A DNA stretch of 64,000 nt from positions 1-64,000 of the forward strand of contig DASPQV010000051.1 of NCBI GenBank assembly GCA_035624785.1. Reading direction: 5' to 3'. Made by a program: the position numbers and the translations under genes. Positions 8,210-17,756 of the stretch are shown piece by piece. The number at the start of each line of letters is the position of its first letter. The first letter of the stretch is position 1. The DNA comes from JAJZNI01 sp035624785 (lineage in GTDB: Bacteria; Chloroflexota; Dormibacteria; Aeolococcales; Aeolococcaceae). The notes beneath the pieces were generated by a model, which saw only the letters and a list, made by a program, of their open reading frames with translations, was not told the origin of the DNA and ran no database searches.

Positions 8210-9573
8210 GCACCCGCGTCGTCGTGCTCGGCGGAGGCCCCGCGGGCGACGTGGCCGCCCTCCGGGGCGCGCAGCGCGGCGCCGAGGTGGTCCTGGTGGA
8301 GCGGGCCGAGCTCGGCGGCACCTGCCTCAACTGGGGCTGCATCCCCACCAAGTCGCTGCTCGCCACCAGTGACCTGCTGCGGCGGATCCGCCATGCCCCC
8401 GAGCTGGGGCTGGAGGTGGGCGAGGTCCGGGTGGATTTCGCCCGGGTGATGGCCCGCAAGGAGGAGGTGGTCGACCGGATGCGCAGCGGCGTCGAGGCCG
8501 CCTGCAAACGCCGCAAGGTCCGGGTCGTGCGCGGTCACGGGGTGATCGAGGACGGGGCGGTCCGGGTCGGCGACGAGCGCCTGGAGTACGACCACCTGAT
8601 CGTCTGCGTCGGCACCGAGCCCGGCGGGCTGCCCGGCATCGACATGGGCCATTCCCGGGTGGTCACCTCGGACGGCATCCTCCGCCTCGAGAGCCTGCCC
8701 CGCCGGATGCTGGTGATCGGCGGAGGCGTGATCGGCTGCGAGTTCGCCTCGCTCTTCGCGCCCCTGGGCGTCGAGGTCGAGGTGGTCGAGGTGCTGCCCC
8801 AGATCCTCGCCGGGATCGAACCGCGCATCGTCAGCGAGTTCCGGCGCCTCGCCGAGAGGGAGGGGATCAGCTTCCACACCGGTCACCGGGTCGAGGCCGT
8901 CGAGTACCGCGACGACGGCGTGACCGCGACCCTGGACGACGGCACCGTGATCGACTCCGAGCTGGTGCTGGTCTCCGTCGGGCGCCGGCCGCTCACCGCC
9001 GGCATCGGCCTGGAGGAGGCCGGCGTTCGCCTCACCGAGGGCGGTCACATCGTGGTCGACGACTTTCTTTGCACCGCCAACCCTCGGATCTGGGCGGCCG
9101 GCGACTGCATCGGCGGCCTCCAGCTCGCCCACCTGGGCAGCGCCGAGGGCGCCCGCGCGGTGGAGAACGCCCTCGGGGTCGGGGTGCGTGCGATCGACCG
9201 GACGGTGGTCCCCGCCTGCGTCTACACCCATCCCGAGATCGCCATGGTCGGGCTCAACGCCCAGACCGCCAGGGCCGCCGGCCACCAGGTGAAGGTGGGC
9301 CAGGCGCGGTTCACGGGCAACGGCAAGGCACTCGCCGAGAACGAGCCCGACGGCCTCGCCCAGATCTATGCCGACGCCTCCACGGGGGTGATCCTGGGCG
9401 CGACGGTCATGGGCGTCCACGCCGTCGAGATCATCCACGAGGTCGGGATCGCTATCAGCGACGGCCTGACCGTCGACGAGCTGGGCGACATCATCCACGC
9501 TCACCCCACCGTCAGCGAGCTGGTGATGGACGCCGCCGAGCAGTCCGAGGGCCTGGCTCCCTATCTCAGCTGA
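8206..9573 (+). CDS. lpdA: Dihydrolipoyl dehydrogenase (E3)
   Basis: The 455-aa flavoprotein reoxidises dihydrolipoamide with NAD+. Visible motifs: FAD-binding VLGGGPAGD at the N-terminus, the redox disulfide in GGTCLNWGCIPTK (about residues 37-49), NAD-binding VIGGGVIGCEFAS (about 170), the second FAD motif AAGDCIGG (about 300), and the C-terminal HAHPTVSE His-Glu pair near 432. It overlaps the upstream kgd stop by 4 bp, so E1, E2 and E3 of the complex come from a two-gene operon. It converges with the propeller gene, with only 27 bp between the stops. Confidence 0.93.
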   Translation: MSTRVVVLGGGPAGDVAALRGAQRGAEVVLVERAELGGTCLNWGCIPTKSLLATSDLLRRIRHAPELGLEVGEVRVDFARVMARKEEVVDRMRSGVEAACKRRKVRVVRGHGVIEDGAVRVGDERLEYDHLIVCVGTEPGGLPGIDMGHSRVVTSDGILRLESLPRRMLVIGGGVIGCEFASLFAPLGVEVEVVEVLPQILAGIEPRIVSEFRRLAEREGISFHTGHRVEAVEYRDDGVTATLDDGTVIDSELVLVSVGRRPLTAGIGLEEAGVRLTEGGHIVVDDFLCTANPRIWAAGDCIGGLQLAHLGSAEGARAVENALGVGVRAIDRTVVPACVYTHPEIAMVGLNAQTARAAGHQVKVGQARFTGNGKALAENEPDGLAQIYADASTGVILGATVMGVHAVEIIHEVGIAISDGLTVDELGDIIHAHPTVSELVMDAAEQSEGLAPYLS

Positions 9574-9600
9574 GCCTCGTCGCCGGGTTGCCGATCGTGA

Positions 9601-12285
9601 TCAGGCGAACCAGCCCACCGCGTCGACCACCACGTCGATGCTGCCCAGGTCGTTGAGGATGTCGATGATCCCGTCGGGAGCGACGGCGACGATCCCCAGG
9701 TTGGCGATGATCTGGCCGGGCCCCGAGTTGAGGTCGGAGGTCGCCGGCGGCGTGGATGCGTCCGGGTAGACGCTGAGGAAGGTCGGCGAGCTCCCCGCCA
9801 CCGCCGTGAAGTTCGCGGCCAGGGCCACCATCCCGGCGGCCGGCAGGGGTCCGGCGCCGGCCACCGGGAGCGGGAGGACCTCCCCGGGCCCGAGGGTCCC
9901 GCCCGCGCAGGGCGTCCCCGACCCACCCCGGGTGTCGCAGACCCGGAACGGGTTGGAGGCGTAGAAGAGAGCCCCACCGCTGTCGGAGCCGTTGCCGAAC
10001 CAGCCGTCGACGTCCAGGACGACGTCGATGCTCCCCAGGTCGTTGAAGACGCAGACGTAGCCGGTTCCCTGATACTCGGTGACCTGCGCGATCACCCGGT
10101 TGGGTTGGACTGCATAGGCGGGGAGGTTGAGGTTGGAGGCCAGCGGAGGTGACCCGCAGGTGGGCGGGGCCGAGCCCGAAGCGGCGGGCGGATAGACGGT
10201 CAGGTAGGTGCCGGCGGTTCCCCCCACGGCGGTGAGGTTCAGGACCACCGCCGATGCGTCACCGTGGGCGATCACCCCGGTTGGGCCGTCGGCGACGGCG
10301 ACCAGCCGGCTCTCCCCGGGGCCGAGCGGCTGGGCCCCGCCGCCGTTGCAGGGATTGGCGGGCTCGGTTCCCCGGGTGTCGCAGACCCGCACCGGCGGCG
10401 ACAGGGCGTGGAGCTCGCCGGCCGATCCTGAGCCGCCGCTCTGGTAGTACCCCTCGACGTCGGCGACGACGTCGATGCTCCCGGCGGCGTTGAAGATTCC
10501 GACGTAGCCAGGACTGCCCCCGGAGGTTCCCAGGGCCACGGTCACCAGGTTGGGGATCACCTGGCCGGGGCCGGGGTTGAGGCTGGACGTGGGCGGCACG
10601 GCGCCGCCCGCGGGGAAGACGGTGAGGTAGGTGCCAACGCAGTCGTCGACGCCGGTGACGTTGAGGACCACCGCCGTGGCCGAGGTGGGAACGGTGGCGC
10701 CGGTGAAGCCAGGGGGTGCGTACCCGCCGACCTGGATGGTGCGCGTCTCCCCCGGTCCGAGAGCCCCGCCGTCGCACTGCGCGCAGGAGGCGGCCCGGGT
10801 GTCCAGCACCCGGTACGGGCTGAGCGGCTGGTATCGGGAGGCAGTTGGGGTGGCGGTTGACGAGGTGTCAGGGCCGGAGGCTGCGGGCGGCGGATCTCCG
10901 GCGAACGCGTCCACCCGGGTGCCGCCGGCCACCAGGAGCAGGTCGTCGGCGGCGGTCGGGGTGGTGAAGTGGGTGGAGCCGGTGATCGGGAGGCTGTGGG
11001 CGAGGGCCCCGGTGCCCGCCGAGAACCCCAGCAGCTGGCCGCCCCCCGAGCTGACCGACCACACCAGGCCGCCCGCGACCGTCGGAGGGTGGTTGGCGAC
11101 CGCTGCGGTCTGGTACCAGAGCGGCGCGAAGTCGTCGTCACCGCAGCTGAGCTGCACTGCCGCCAGGCCGTCGCTGCAGCCCACGTAGACGATCCCGCCG
11201 GCGTAGGCCAGGGTGCCGAACGCGGCGTCGTGGTTCGCGTGGCACACCTGGTGAGCGGCGACCTGGCCGCCGATGTGCCCCAGGGCGGCGCTGTTCAGGA
11301 GGTACCCGGTGCCGCTCTTGCCGACCTCGAAGATGCGGCCGTTGGGAAGCTGCAGCGGCGTCGTCGAACCGAGGTCGGCGTCGCCGGCGTTGTCCTGCGC
11401 CCAGGTCGAGGGCGCGAAGTAGTCGAGTGGGGCGCCGGGGGCCAGGCTCTGCGGATCGAGCTTGATGACCCCATCGCTGTAGTCGTACCGGTCGTTGGAG
11501 CTCGTGTGGTTGCTGTTCCCGGTGCCGACGTAGAGGAACCCGGCCGGGTCCTCTGAGAGACCGCCGGCGGCCCAGTCCGCTCCCTGGCTGTCGCCGGCGT
11601 CGACCTCGGTGGAGGCCCACCACGCCAGGCTCCCGGCACCCGGGCCTGCCTCCGGATAGCTGACCACGTAGCCGTGGTAGCTGCCGCAGTCACCGTCGTT
11701 GCCGCCCATGGGAACGAAGACCCGGGAGTCGGTGACCAGCAGGGCGCCGCGGTCCTCCATGGTGAGCGCCTCGGTGCTCCAGGTGACGCCCGAGGGGTTG
11801 CTGTTGTCGGGAGGGTCGATGTTCGCCGTCCAGTTGACCGCGCCGGTGGCCAGGCTGAGGCTGGCCAGCTCGAAGAAGAAGCTCGACGGGCCGGTCTGGA
11901 TGTTGGCGACCACGTAGACGTTGCCGCCGTCGACCACCGGGGTGCTGGTGATGCCCTGGGGCTTGATGTCGCCGCAGATGATCGCCGTGGTCCGCGGCGC
12001 GCCGAGGTGGGTCGACCACTGCACCGTTCCGCTGCCGGCGTCGAGCGAGTAGACCGTGTTGTTCTCGGTGGCGGCGACGACCTGGTCGCCGACCACCAGC
12101 GGCTCGGCGTAGAGCTGCCCGTCCAGCTGGGGGGAGGTCCAGGCCGCCGCCGGGTTGGCGAGCCCGGGATCGCCGCTGTCGTTGCCCTGCCGGGAGTTGT
12201 CGCCGTGGAAGGTCGGCCAGTCGGCGGCCGTGGCGGAGATCGGAAGCAGGCCACAGACCGCGACGGCGAGGAGCAGCCGGCGCAT
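9601..12285 (-). CDS. Secreted PQQ-type beta-propeller protein with three C-terminal VLDTR repeats
   Basis: The protein has about 894 aa. The chosen ATG at 12285 gives a clean signal peptide (MRRLLLAVAVCGLLPISATA); the ATG 30 nt further upstream would place a polar stretch before it. Residues about 25-470 contain PQQ/WD-like propeller blades (WSTHLGAPR, WTANIDPP, GTGNSNH). From about 490 onward are three repeats of about 130-140 residues, each opening with V(L/C)DTR, then VVLNVT or close variants, LTVYP and a closing IDVVxDVxGYY/WF. This repeat type occurs in exported proteins of soil actinobacteria and relatives. No dehydrogenase catalytic residues were identified, so a binding or surface role is as likely as an enzyme. 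Confidence 0.78.
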   Translation of the reverse strand: MRRLLLAVAVCGLLPISATAADWPTFHGDNSRQGNDSGDPGLANPAAAWTSPQLDGQLYAEPLVVGDQVVAATENNTVYSLDAGSGTVQWSTHLGAPRTTAIICGDIKPQGITSTPVVDGGNVYVVANIQTGPSSFFFELASLSLATGAVNWTANIDPPDNSNPSGVTWSTEALTMEDRGALLVTDSRVFVPMGGNDGDCGSYHGYVVSYPEAGPGAGSLAWWASTEVDAGDSQGADWAAGGLSEDPAGFLYVGTGNSNHTSSNDRYDYSDGVIKLDPQSLAPGAPLDYFAPSTWAQDNAGDADLGSTTPLQLPNGRIFEVGKSGTGYLLNSAALGHIGGQVAAHQVCHANHDAAFGTLAYAGGIVYVGCSDGLAAVQLSCGDDDFAPLWYQTAAVANHPPTVAGGLVWSVSSGGGQLLGFSAGTGALAHSLPITGSTHFTTPTAADDLLLVAGGTRVDAFAGDPPPAASGPDTSSTATPTASRYQPLSPYRVLDTRAASCAQCDGGALGPGETRTIQVGGYAPPGFTGATVPTSATAVVLNVTGVDDCVGTYLTVFPAGGAVPPTSSLNPGPGQVIPNLVTVALGTSGGSPGYVGIFNAAGSIDVVADVEGYYQSGGSGSAGELHALSPPVRVCDTRGTEPANPCNGGGAQPLGPGESRLVAVADGPTGVIAHGDASAVVLNLTAVGGTAGTYLTVYPPAASGSAPPTCGSPPLASNLNLPAYAVQPNRVIAQVTEYQGTGYVCVFNDLGSIDVVLDVDGWFGNGSDSGGALFYASNPFRVCDTRGGSGTPCAGGTLGPGEVLPLPVAGAGPLPAAGMVALAANFTAVAGSSPTFLSVYPDASTPPATSDLNSGPGQIIANLGIVAVAPDGIIDILNDLGSIDVVVDAVGWFA

Positions 12286-12357
12286 GTCGTGGGAGTCTGA
12301 CACGCCGGCAGCCACCGAAGCTCGTGCCGGCCCAGCGTGGCCGGCGACCGCCCCTGC

Positions 12358-14583
12358 CTAGATCGCCTCCAGCTCGGCCTCGCGGCGGCGGCGCCGCCGC
12401 TGCAGGTGGTAGGGGACGCTGACCACCACCGTGCCCGGACGGAAGAGCAGGGCCGCCTTGACCCGGAGCGGGAACTGGTTGTGGAGCAGCTGGTGCCACC
12501 AGCGGGTGGCCACCAGCTCCGGCAGCACCACCACCAGGGTCCGGTCGCTCAGCTGCTTGTCCACCGCGTCGATGTAGTGGAGGAGGGGGCGGAGCACGGA
12601 GCGGTAGGGGGACTCGACGATGACCAGGGGCACGTGGTTGCCCCAGGCGTCCCAGCGGGCCCGCAGCAGCTTCATGTGGTCCGGCGTGGAGCAGACGTGC
12701 ACGGCGACCACCTGGTTGGAGAGGGACCGTGCCAGCGCCAGGCTCTGGAAGGCGACGTTGTTGAGCTGGTCGATGGGCACGATGCAGACCGGGTGCACCT
12801 GGCCGGGCTCGGTGGGGATCTCGGTGGTCCGCTGCTCGCGGGCCTCCTGGTAGTGGCGGTGGATGGCCAGGAAGAGGAGCACCGCGCTGGGCACGATGAC
12901 CAACACGATCAGGCTCTCAGGGAGCTTGGAGACCCCGGTCACCACGAAGACGATGCAGGTCATCACGGCGCCGACCGCGTTCATCGGCAGGCCGTGCTTC
13001 CATCCCGGCTCCCGGCGGCGCAGCCAGCGGACCACCATCCCGGTCTGGGACATGGTGAAGGCCACGAAGACGCCGATCGCATACAGCGGTATCAGGTGGG
13101 TGACGTCCGCCTGGAAGATGAAGAGCAGCAGGCAGGCGAGGATCGCCAGCATGATGATCCCGTTGCTGTAGGCGAGGCGGTCGCCCATGCGGCGGAACTG
13201 GTGAGGCGCGTACTCATCGCGGGCGAGGAAGAAGAAGAGCCGGGGGAAGTCGGAGAACGAGGTGTTGGCGGCCAGGATGAGGACGGCGGTGGTGGCCACC
13301 CCGACGAAGACGAAGAGCCCCTGGCCGAGGGGGCTGGATGGCGGGAAGACCGGGTGGCCGTGGACGCACTGGAGCGGTGCGGTGAAGGCGTGGGCCGCCT
13401 GCTGGGCGATCACCGACTGGTAGCAGGGGTCGGTGGCGGCGCGGATGTCGACGCCCAGCACCCCGGTGCCGATGGTGATGCCGCAGAACATCACGACGCT
13501 GAGCAACCCCATCACGGTCAGCGTGGTCCGGGCGTTGCGCCACTCGGGAACCTTGAAGGCGAGGATGCCGTCGCTGATCGCCTCGATCCCGGTCAGCGCC
13601 GAGCATCCCGACGAGAAGCCCTTGAGGAAGAGGAAGACGAGGAGCAGGCCACCCATGTCCGCGAAGTTGCTCTCCTGGCTGATGTTCACGGTGGTGACGG
13701 TGGAATGGATGCTCCCCGTGAACAGCCGGAAGAAGTTGACCGCGACGGTCAGCAGGATCGCGAAGATGAAGATGTAGGTCGGCGCCGCGAAGATGTTGCC
13801 GGCCTGGCGCAGGCCGCGGAGGTTGGCCAGCGCGATGAAGACGACCACCAGGATGCAGGCGAGCACCCGGTAGTGGACGGCGGCGGGGATGACGCTCTGG
13901 ATCTGGTCGTAGCCGCTCGCCACCGAGACCGCCACGGTGAGGATGTAGTCGGTCATCAGCGCGGATCCGGCGATCAGGCCGGCGACCGGGCCGAGGTTGT
14001 CCTTGGCCACGATGTAGGAACCCCCGCCCTGGGGGTAGGCCTTGATGGTCTGGCGGTAGCTGAGGCAGACGATCGCGATCAGGAAGGCGATCACCCCCAT
14101 GATCGGGAGCAGGTCGGTGCCCACCGCCATCGCTCCCGCGCCGGCCAGCACCACCACGATCTGCTCGGTGGCATAGGCGACCGACGACAGTGCGTCCGAG
14201 GAGAGGACGGGGAGGGCACGCACCTTGTTGAGCCGCTCGTGGAGGACCCGGCTGCTGGCCAGCGGCTGGCCCAGGACGGTGGTCCGGAGGCGGCGGCGGA
14301 AGCGGCCGAAGCCGGTGTCCGGCTGAGTGGCCCGGGGGGTGGCCTCGAGCCAGCCGGGGGCCACCGTCTCGAAGCCCTGGGTCTGCGGCCGGAAGACCCT
14401 GACGTACTTCTCCCCCGGGCGTCCCCTGGCCTGGGTCCCCTCCAGTCCGGGCATCAAGCCGGTGGCCGGGGAGGCATCGAGGGCGGCCCAGGCGCGGCCC
14501 GCCTCGCGGAGCGCTGCCACCTCCTCGGGAGGGAGCTGGGCTGGCGGGCCGGCGGGAGGTTGGGGAGCCAGAGCGTCAGCCAC
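12358..14583 (-). CDS. KimA-like potassium importer of the APC superfamily
   Basis: The 741-aa protein has a soluble N-terminal extension (about 1-125), a 12-helix APC core (about 130-600) and a cytosolic Usp-like C-terminal domain (about 605-735). Core motifs match KimA (YdaO) of Bacillus: VLSSDALSSVAYATEQI, SYRQTIKAYPQGGGSYIV, and a following NLGPVAGLIAGSALMTDYILT. KimA is a high-affinity K+/H+ symporter inhibited by c-di-AMP. The gene is divergent from a ceoB/ceoC-type pair and next to a Usp gene, and the same permease-CeoB-CeoC order is known from mycobacteria. TAGACT sits 8 nt before the GTG start, so the mRNA is probably leaderless. Substrate assignment is by family; amino-acid transport is the alternative. 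Confidence 0.8.
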   Translation of the reverse strand: MADALAPQPPAGPPAQLPPEEVAALREAGRAWAALDASPATGLMPGLEGTQARGRPGEKYVRVFRPQTQGFETVAPGWLEATPRATQPDTGFGRFRRRLRTTVLGQPLASSRVLHERLNKVRALPVLSSDALSSVAYATEQIVVVLAGAGAMAVGTDLLPIMGVIAFLIAIVCLSYRQTIKAYPQGGGSYIVAKDNLGPVAGLIAGSALMTDYILTVAVSVASGYDQIQSVIPAAVHYRVLACILVVVFIALANLRGLRQAGNIFAAPTYIFIFAILLTVAVNFFRLFTGSIHSTVTTVNISQESNFADMGGLLLVFLFLKGFSSGCSALTGIEAISDGILAFKVPEWRNARTTLTVMGLLSVVMFCGITIGTGVLGVDIRAATDPCYQSVIAQQAAHAFTAPLQCVHGHPVFPPSSPLGQGLFVFVGVATTAVLILAANTSFSDFPRLFFFLARDEYAPHQFRRMGDRLAYSNGIIMLAILACLLLFIFQADVTHLIPLYAIGVFVAFTMSQTGMVVRWLRRREPGWKHGLPMNAVGAVMTCIVFVVTGVSKLPESLIVLVIVPSAVLLFLAIHRHYQEAREQRTTEIPTEPGQVHPVCIVPIDQLNNVAFQSLALARSLSNQVVAVHVCSTPDHMKLLRARWDAWGNHVPLVIVESPYRSVLRPLLHYIDAVDKQLSDRTLVVVLPELVATRWWHQLLHNQFPLRVKAALLFRPGTVVVSVPYHLQRRRRRREAELEAI

Positions 14584-14646
14584 GACAGCGGAGTCTAGGG
14601 AGGGGCGGAGCCGGCCGGCTCAGCACACCCGCCGGCGCTCCGGCGG

Positions 14647-15087
14647 TCACCCAGGGGGCTCTTCCCGCAGGAGCATGACCCGGCAGGGGGCGTGGCGGAG
14701 GATGTACGGGACGGTCCGCCCCAGGTAGAACTCGCCGAACCGCTCCCGGAAGCTGAGCCCGACCACCACCAGGTCGGCGCTCAGCGCGGTCGCCTCCTCC
14801 ACGATCGCGGGTGCCGCCTCGCGGGCCTGGAGCACCTCGACCCGGGTCTCCACCTCGTACTCGCGACCGACCTCCTCGGCTCGCTGGAGGACCTTTTCGG
14901 CGGCGGTCACGACCTCTCCCTGCACGTTGCTCAGGGGCAGCCCGCGGGGCACCTCGACGACGGCCACCGCGAAGACCTTGCCACGCTGGCGGAGGGCCAG
15001 GCGGAAGGCGAAGCGGAGAGCGTCCTCGTCGCTGGTGGCCCCGTTCACCGGCACCAGGATCCGGCGGGGCGTGAACTTCTCGACCAT
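14647..15087 (-). CDS. Universal stress protein (UspA family)
   Basis: This 146-aa single-domain Usp begins RRILVPVNGATSDEDALRFAFRLA. Its C-terminal half has DLVVVGLSFRERFGEFYLGRTVPYILRHAPCRVMLL, which corresponds to the nucleotide-loop region, but the usual G-x2-G-x9-G-S/T spacing is imperfect. Usp proteins bind ATP or c-di-AMP and signal stress. Lying just upstream of the KimA-like gene on the same strand, it may modulate that transporter. A TAGGAT box lies 12 nt before the ATG. Confidence 0.82.
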   Translation of the reverse strand: MVEKFTPRRILVPVNGATSDEDALRFAFRLALRQRGKVFAVAVVEVPRGLPLSNVQGEVVTAAEKVLQRAEEVGREYEVETRVEVLQAREAAPAIVEEATALSADLVVVGLSFRERFGEFYLGRTVPYILRHAPCRVMLLREEPPG

Positions 15088-15136
15088 GAGGCCGACTGAA
15101 TCCTAGTCCCGCCAGGAATGGTCGGGTGCTCGGGTG

Positions 15137-15236
15137 GCGAAGCGGTCGGGTTAGCATTCCCGTCGCGAACGTGAGGAGGGCCCGGGGCGAACCGGTCGGG
15201 TGCCGTTCCCGTCGCGAACCGGGGGAGGGGCCGGGG
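15137..15236 (+). repeat. Tandem imperfect duplication of a ~50-bp unit in the usp/ceoB divergent promoter region
   Basis: Unit 1 (15137-15186) and unit 2 (15187-15236) both run GCGAA-CGGTCGGGT, then TTCCCGTCGCGAAC, then a G-rich tail ending near GGCCCGGGG or GGCCGGGG. The duplicated block ends just before the ceoB -10 box (15243). A doubled regulatory site or a recent slippage duplication are both possible. Confidence 0.6.
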
Positions 15237-15242
15237 GGCGGG

Positions 15243-15248
15243 TAGAAT
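15243..15248 (+). promoter_or_regulatory. TAGAAT -10 box placing the transcript start at the ceoB GTG
   Basis: TAGAAT is followed by exactly 7 nt and then the GTG at 15256, so the first transcribed base should be at or next to the start codon. No ribosome-binding site is present. This is the clearest of at least twelve leaderless-type arrangements in the window. Confidence 0.6.
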
Positions 15249-15255
15249 CGCCGCC

Positions 15256-15711
15256 GTGAAGGTGGTCATCCTGGGTTGCGGCCGGGTCGGGGCCCGTCTC
15301 GCCCGCCAGCTCGACGCCGAGGGCCATAAGGTCGCGATCATCGATGAACGGATGGCTGCGTTCGACCGGCTCGGCCGTGACTTCAAGGGCGAGATGGTCC
15401 TGGGCAACGGCATCGACGAGGGGGTGCTGCGCCGGGCCGGCATCGAGTCGGCCGACTGCTTCGCGGCGGTGACCAACGGCGACAACCGGAACCTGATGGC
15501 CTCCCAGATCGCCAAGCGGATCTTCGGGGTGCGGCGGGTGATCACCCGTCTCTACGACCCGATCCGCCAGGAGGTCTACGACGACCTCGGCTTGGAGAGC
15601 TTCTGCCCGACCACCCTCGGGGCCGACCTGGTCCGCAATTACTTCCTCAACGGCGTCAACATCGGCCGGACCGTCGTCCCCGATCCCGCAGCGGCCAGAA
15701 GGTTCTCATGA
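15256..15711 (+). CDS. ceoB: TrkA-N (RCK) potassium-regulatory protein, CeoB type
   Basis: The 151-aa protein consists of a single NAD-binding RCK domain: VVILGCGRVGARLARQL dinucleotide loop, acidic IIDE strand end, and the FAAVTNGDNRNLMASQIAK core. The C-terminal TrkA-C ligand domain is missing. Its partner gene (next, overlapping ATGA) has both domains, the split found in the CeoB/CeoC pair of mycobacteria. It should gate or regulate a potassium transporter in response to nucleotide. The divergent KimA-like permease is the obvious candidate because no TrkH/KtrB channel is in the window. Confidence 0.87.
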   Translation: MKVVILGCGRVGARLARQLDAEGHKVAIIDERMAAFDRLGRDFKGEMVLGNGIDEGVLRRAGIESADCFAAVTNGDNRNLMASQIAKRIFGVRRVITRLYDPIRQEVYDDLGLESFCPTTLGADLVRNYFLNGVNIGRTVVPDPAAARRFS

Positions 15712-16391
15712 GCCAGCCGGGCGAGTCGCCGTACGTGATCATCGTCGGTGGCGGCAAGCTCGGTTTCCATCTTGCCAAGCACCTGATCGACCGCGACTTC
15801 GAGGTCACGGTGATCGAGAAGGATCCGGTGCGGGCGGAGTGGATCGAGCACCACCTGGGTCCGGACACGGTGATGGTCGGGGATGGCGACGAGATGGCCT
15901 TCCTGGCCACCACCGGAATCGAGCGGGCCCGCTTCGTGGTCGGGGTCACCGGCGACGACGAGGACAACCTGATCGCCTGCCAGCTCGCCAAGGTCAAGTT
16001 CAACGTCCCCCGGACCATCGCCCGGGTCAACAACCCGGGCAACGTCCAGGTCTTCAAGGCTCTCGGCATCGACGTGGCCGTCTCCGCCACCGAGCTCCTC
16101 ATGGGGCTCATCGAGGCCGAGCTGGGCGGTGCCGACACCGTCCGGGGAGTGGCGGTCCGATCCTCGGGGGCGGCCTTCGTCGACCTGGCGCTGCCGGACG
16201 TCTCCGACAAGATCGGCAAGCGGCTGGCCGACATCAGCCTGCCGGAGGGGGACATGGTGGTCTGCGTGGTCCGGGCCGGCAAGCCGGTCATCCCCCGCCC
16301 CGACCTGCTGGTCGAGCCGAACGACGAGCTGATCATCTACTCGCAGCTGCTCGACGTCGAGGCGATGAGGGAGACGCTCGCCGGGTCCTGA
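15708..16391 (+). CDS. ceoC: TrkA family potassium uptake regulator (RCK_N + RCK_C), CeoC type
   Basis: The 227-aa protein has RCK_N (about 8-130, IIVGGGKLGFHLAKHL and VTGDDEDNLIACQLAK) and RCK_C (about 145-225, VAVRSSGAAFVDLALPD...LIIYSQLLDVEAM). The RCK_C domain in such proteins binds a ligand such as c-di-AMP or a cation. It is translationally coupled to ceoB by ATGA. The two probably form a mixed ring on a K+ transporter. KdpE follows 82 bp downstream on the same strand. Confidence 0.88.
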   Translation: MSQPGESPYVIIVGGGKLGFHLAKHLIDRDFEVTVIEKDPVRAEWIEHHLGPDTVMVGDGDEMAFLATTGIERARFVVGVTGDDEDNLIACQLAKVKFNVPRTIARVNNPGNVQVFKALGIDVAVSATELLMGLIEAELGGADTVRGVAVRSSGAAFVDLALPDVSDKIGKRLADISLPEGDMVVCVVRAGKPVIPRPDLLVEPNDELIIYSQLLDVEAMRETLAGS

Positions 16392-16473
16392 TCAGACCCG
16401 GGCCGGGCGGTCTCTCGACCGAGGGGCTTCGCCTTGCCCAGAGGGGTCCGCCCAGCGGGACAATCCTGCACCG

Positions 16474-17226
<753 letters not shown>

Positions 17227-17250
17227 CGCTGGCCGCCGCACCATCGAGGC

Positions 17251-17544
17251 GTGGCAATCGAGCGGCGCCTGGGCTGGCGCTTCCTCAGCCTCGGCCAGCT
17301 GCGCGGCCGGATCCTCCTCGACGGCGCTGGGCGGAGACTGGGCGCGGTCGAGGCGACCCTGCTCCGCGCCGACGGGGGCGTCGATCTCCTCGTCCCTGAG
17401 GACTCGCCCCGCGGACGCGTGCTCCGGCTCTCGCTCGACGACGTCGAGGTGGACGGCGCCGGCAACCTCTGGCGGCGCCTGCACCGCCGCCTCTATCGGG
17501 TCACCGTCAGCCCGGCCCCGGTCACGTCGCTGGCCAAGCGCTGA
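17251..17544 (+). CDS. Small PRC-barrel-like protein of unknown function
   Basis: The 97-aa protein is basic at both ends. The middle (LRGRILLDGAGRRLGAVEATLL...VDLLVPED) resembles the beta-strand pattern of PRC-barrel domains, which often bind protein partners or RNA. It starts at GTG 24 nt after kdpE and lies just ahead of the kdp structural genes, so it may be co-transcribed with them. No membrane helix is visible. Function is not known. Confidence 0.5.
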   Translation: MAIERRLGWRFLSLGQLRGRILLDGAGRRLGAVEATLLRADGGVDLLVPEDSPRGRVLRLSLDDVEVDGAGNLWRRLHRRLYRVTVSPAPVTSLAKR

Positions 17545-17572
17545 GCAACCGCGCGCCGAGGAGCCGATATCG

Positions 17573-17659
17573 ATGCCACTCGATCTCCTGGTGATGCTCT
17601 GCCTGGCGGGCATGCTGCTGGTCAGCGCCCTGATGATCATCGGGCTCACCAAGGTCTGA
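17573..17659 (+). CDS. 28-aa single-helix membrane micro-protein before kdpF
   Basis: The ORF begins ATG CCA CTC GAT with GAGGAG about 10 nt upstream and ends one base before the kdpF ATG. The whole peptide is one hydrophobic helix ending in a Lys-Val tail. It looks like a second KdpF-sized subunit, but its sequence does not match kdpF, which is the next ORF. It is too short for routine gene calling. A role in stabilising the Kdp complex is inferred from position only. Confidence 0.5.
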   Translation: MPLDLLVMLCLAGMLLVSALMIIGLTKV

Positions 17660-17660
17660 G

Positions 17661-17756
17661 ATGAGCCCGCTGGTCGGTTTCATCGTCGCCTTCATCATCG
17701 CCATGCTGGCCACCGCGTATCTGATCGTGGCCCTGGTCAACCCGGAGCGCTTCTGA
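17661..17756 (+). CDS. kdpF: KdpF, small subunit of the Kdp potassium-transporting ATPase
   Basis: The 31-aa peptide has one transmembrane helix and ends YLIVALVNPERF, close to the conserved KdpF ending (YLxxALxNPExF). Its stop overlaps the kdpA start (TGATG). KdpF stabilises the KdpFABC complex. Confidence 0.82.
   Translation: MSPLVGFIVAFIIAMLATAYLIVALVNPERF

Noticed and set aside
12337..14598. 753-codon plus-strand frame opposite the KimA-like gene
   Set aside because: It is a high-GC antisense shadow: His/Asp/Gly-rich without any fold or motif, while the opposite strand encodes a clear APC transporter.
14584..14646. c-di-AMP (ydaO-type) riboswitch ahead of the KimA-like gene
   Set aside because: The -10 box is 8 nt from the start codon, so there is no room for a leader RNA.
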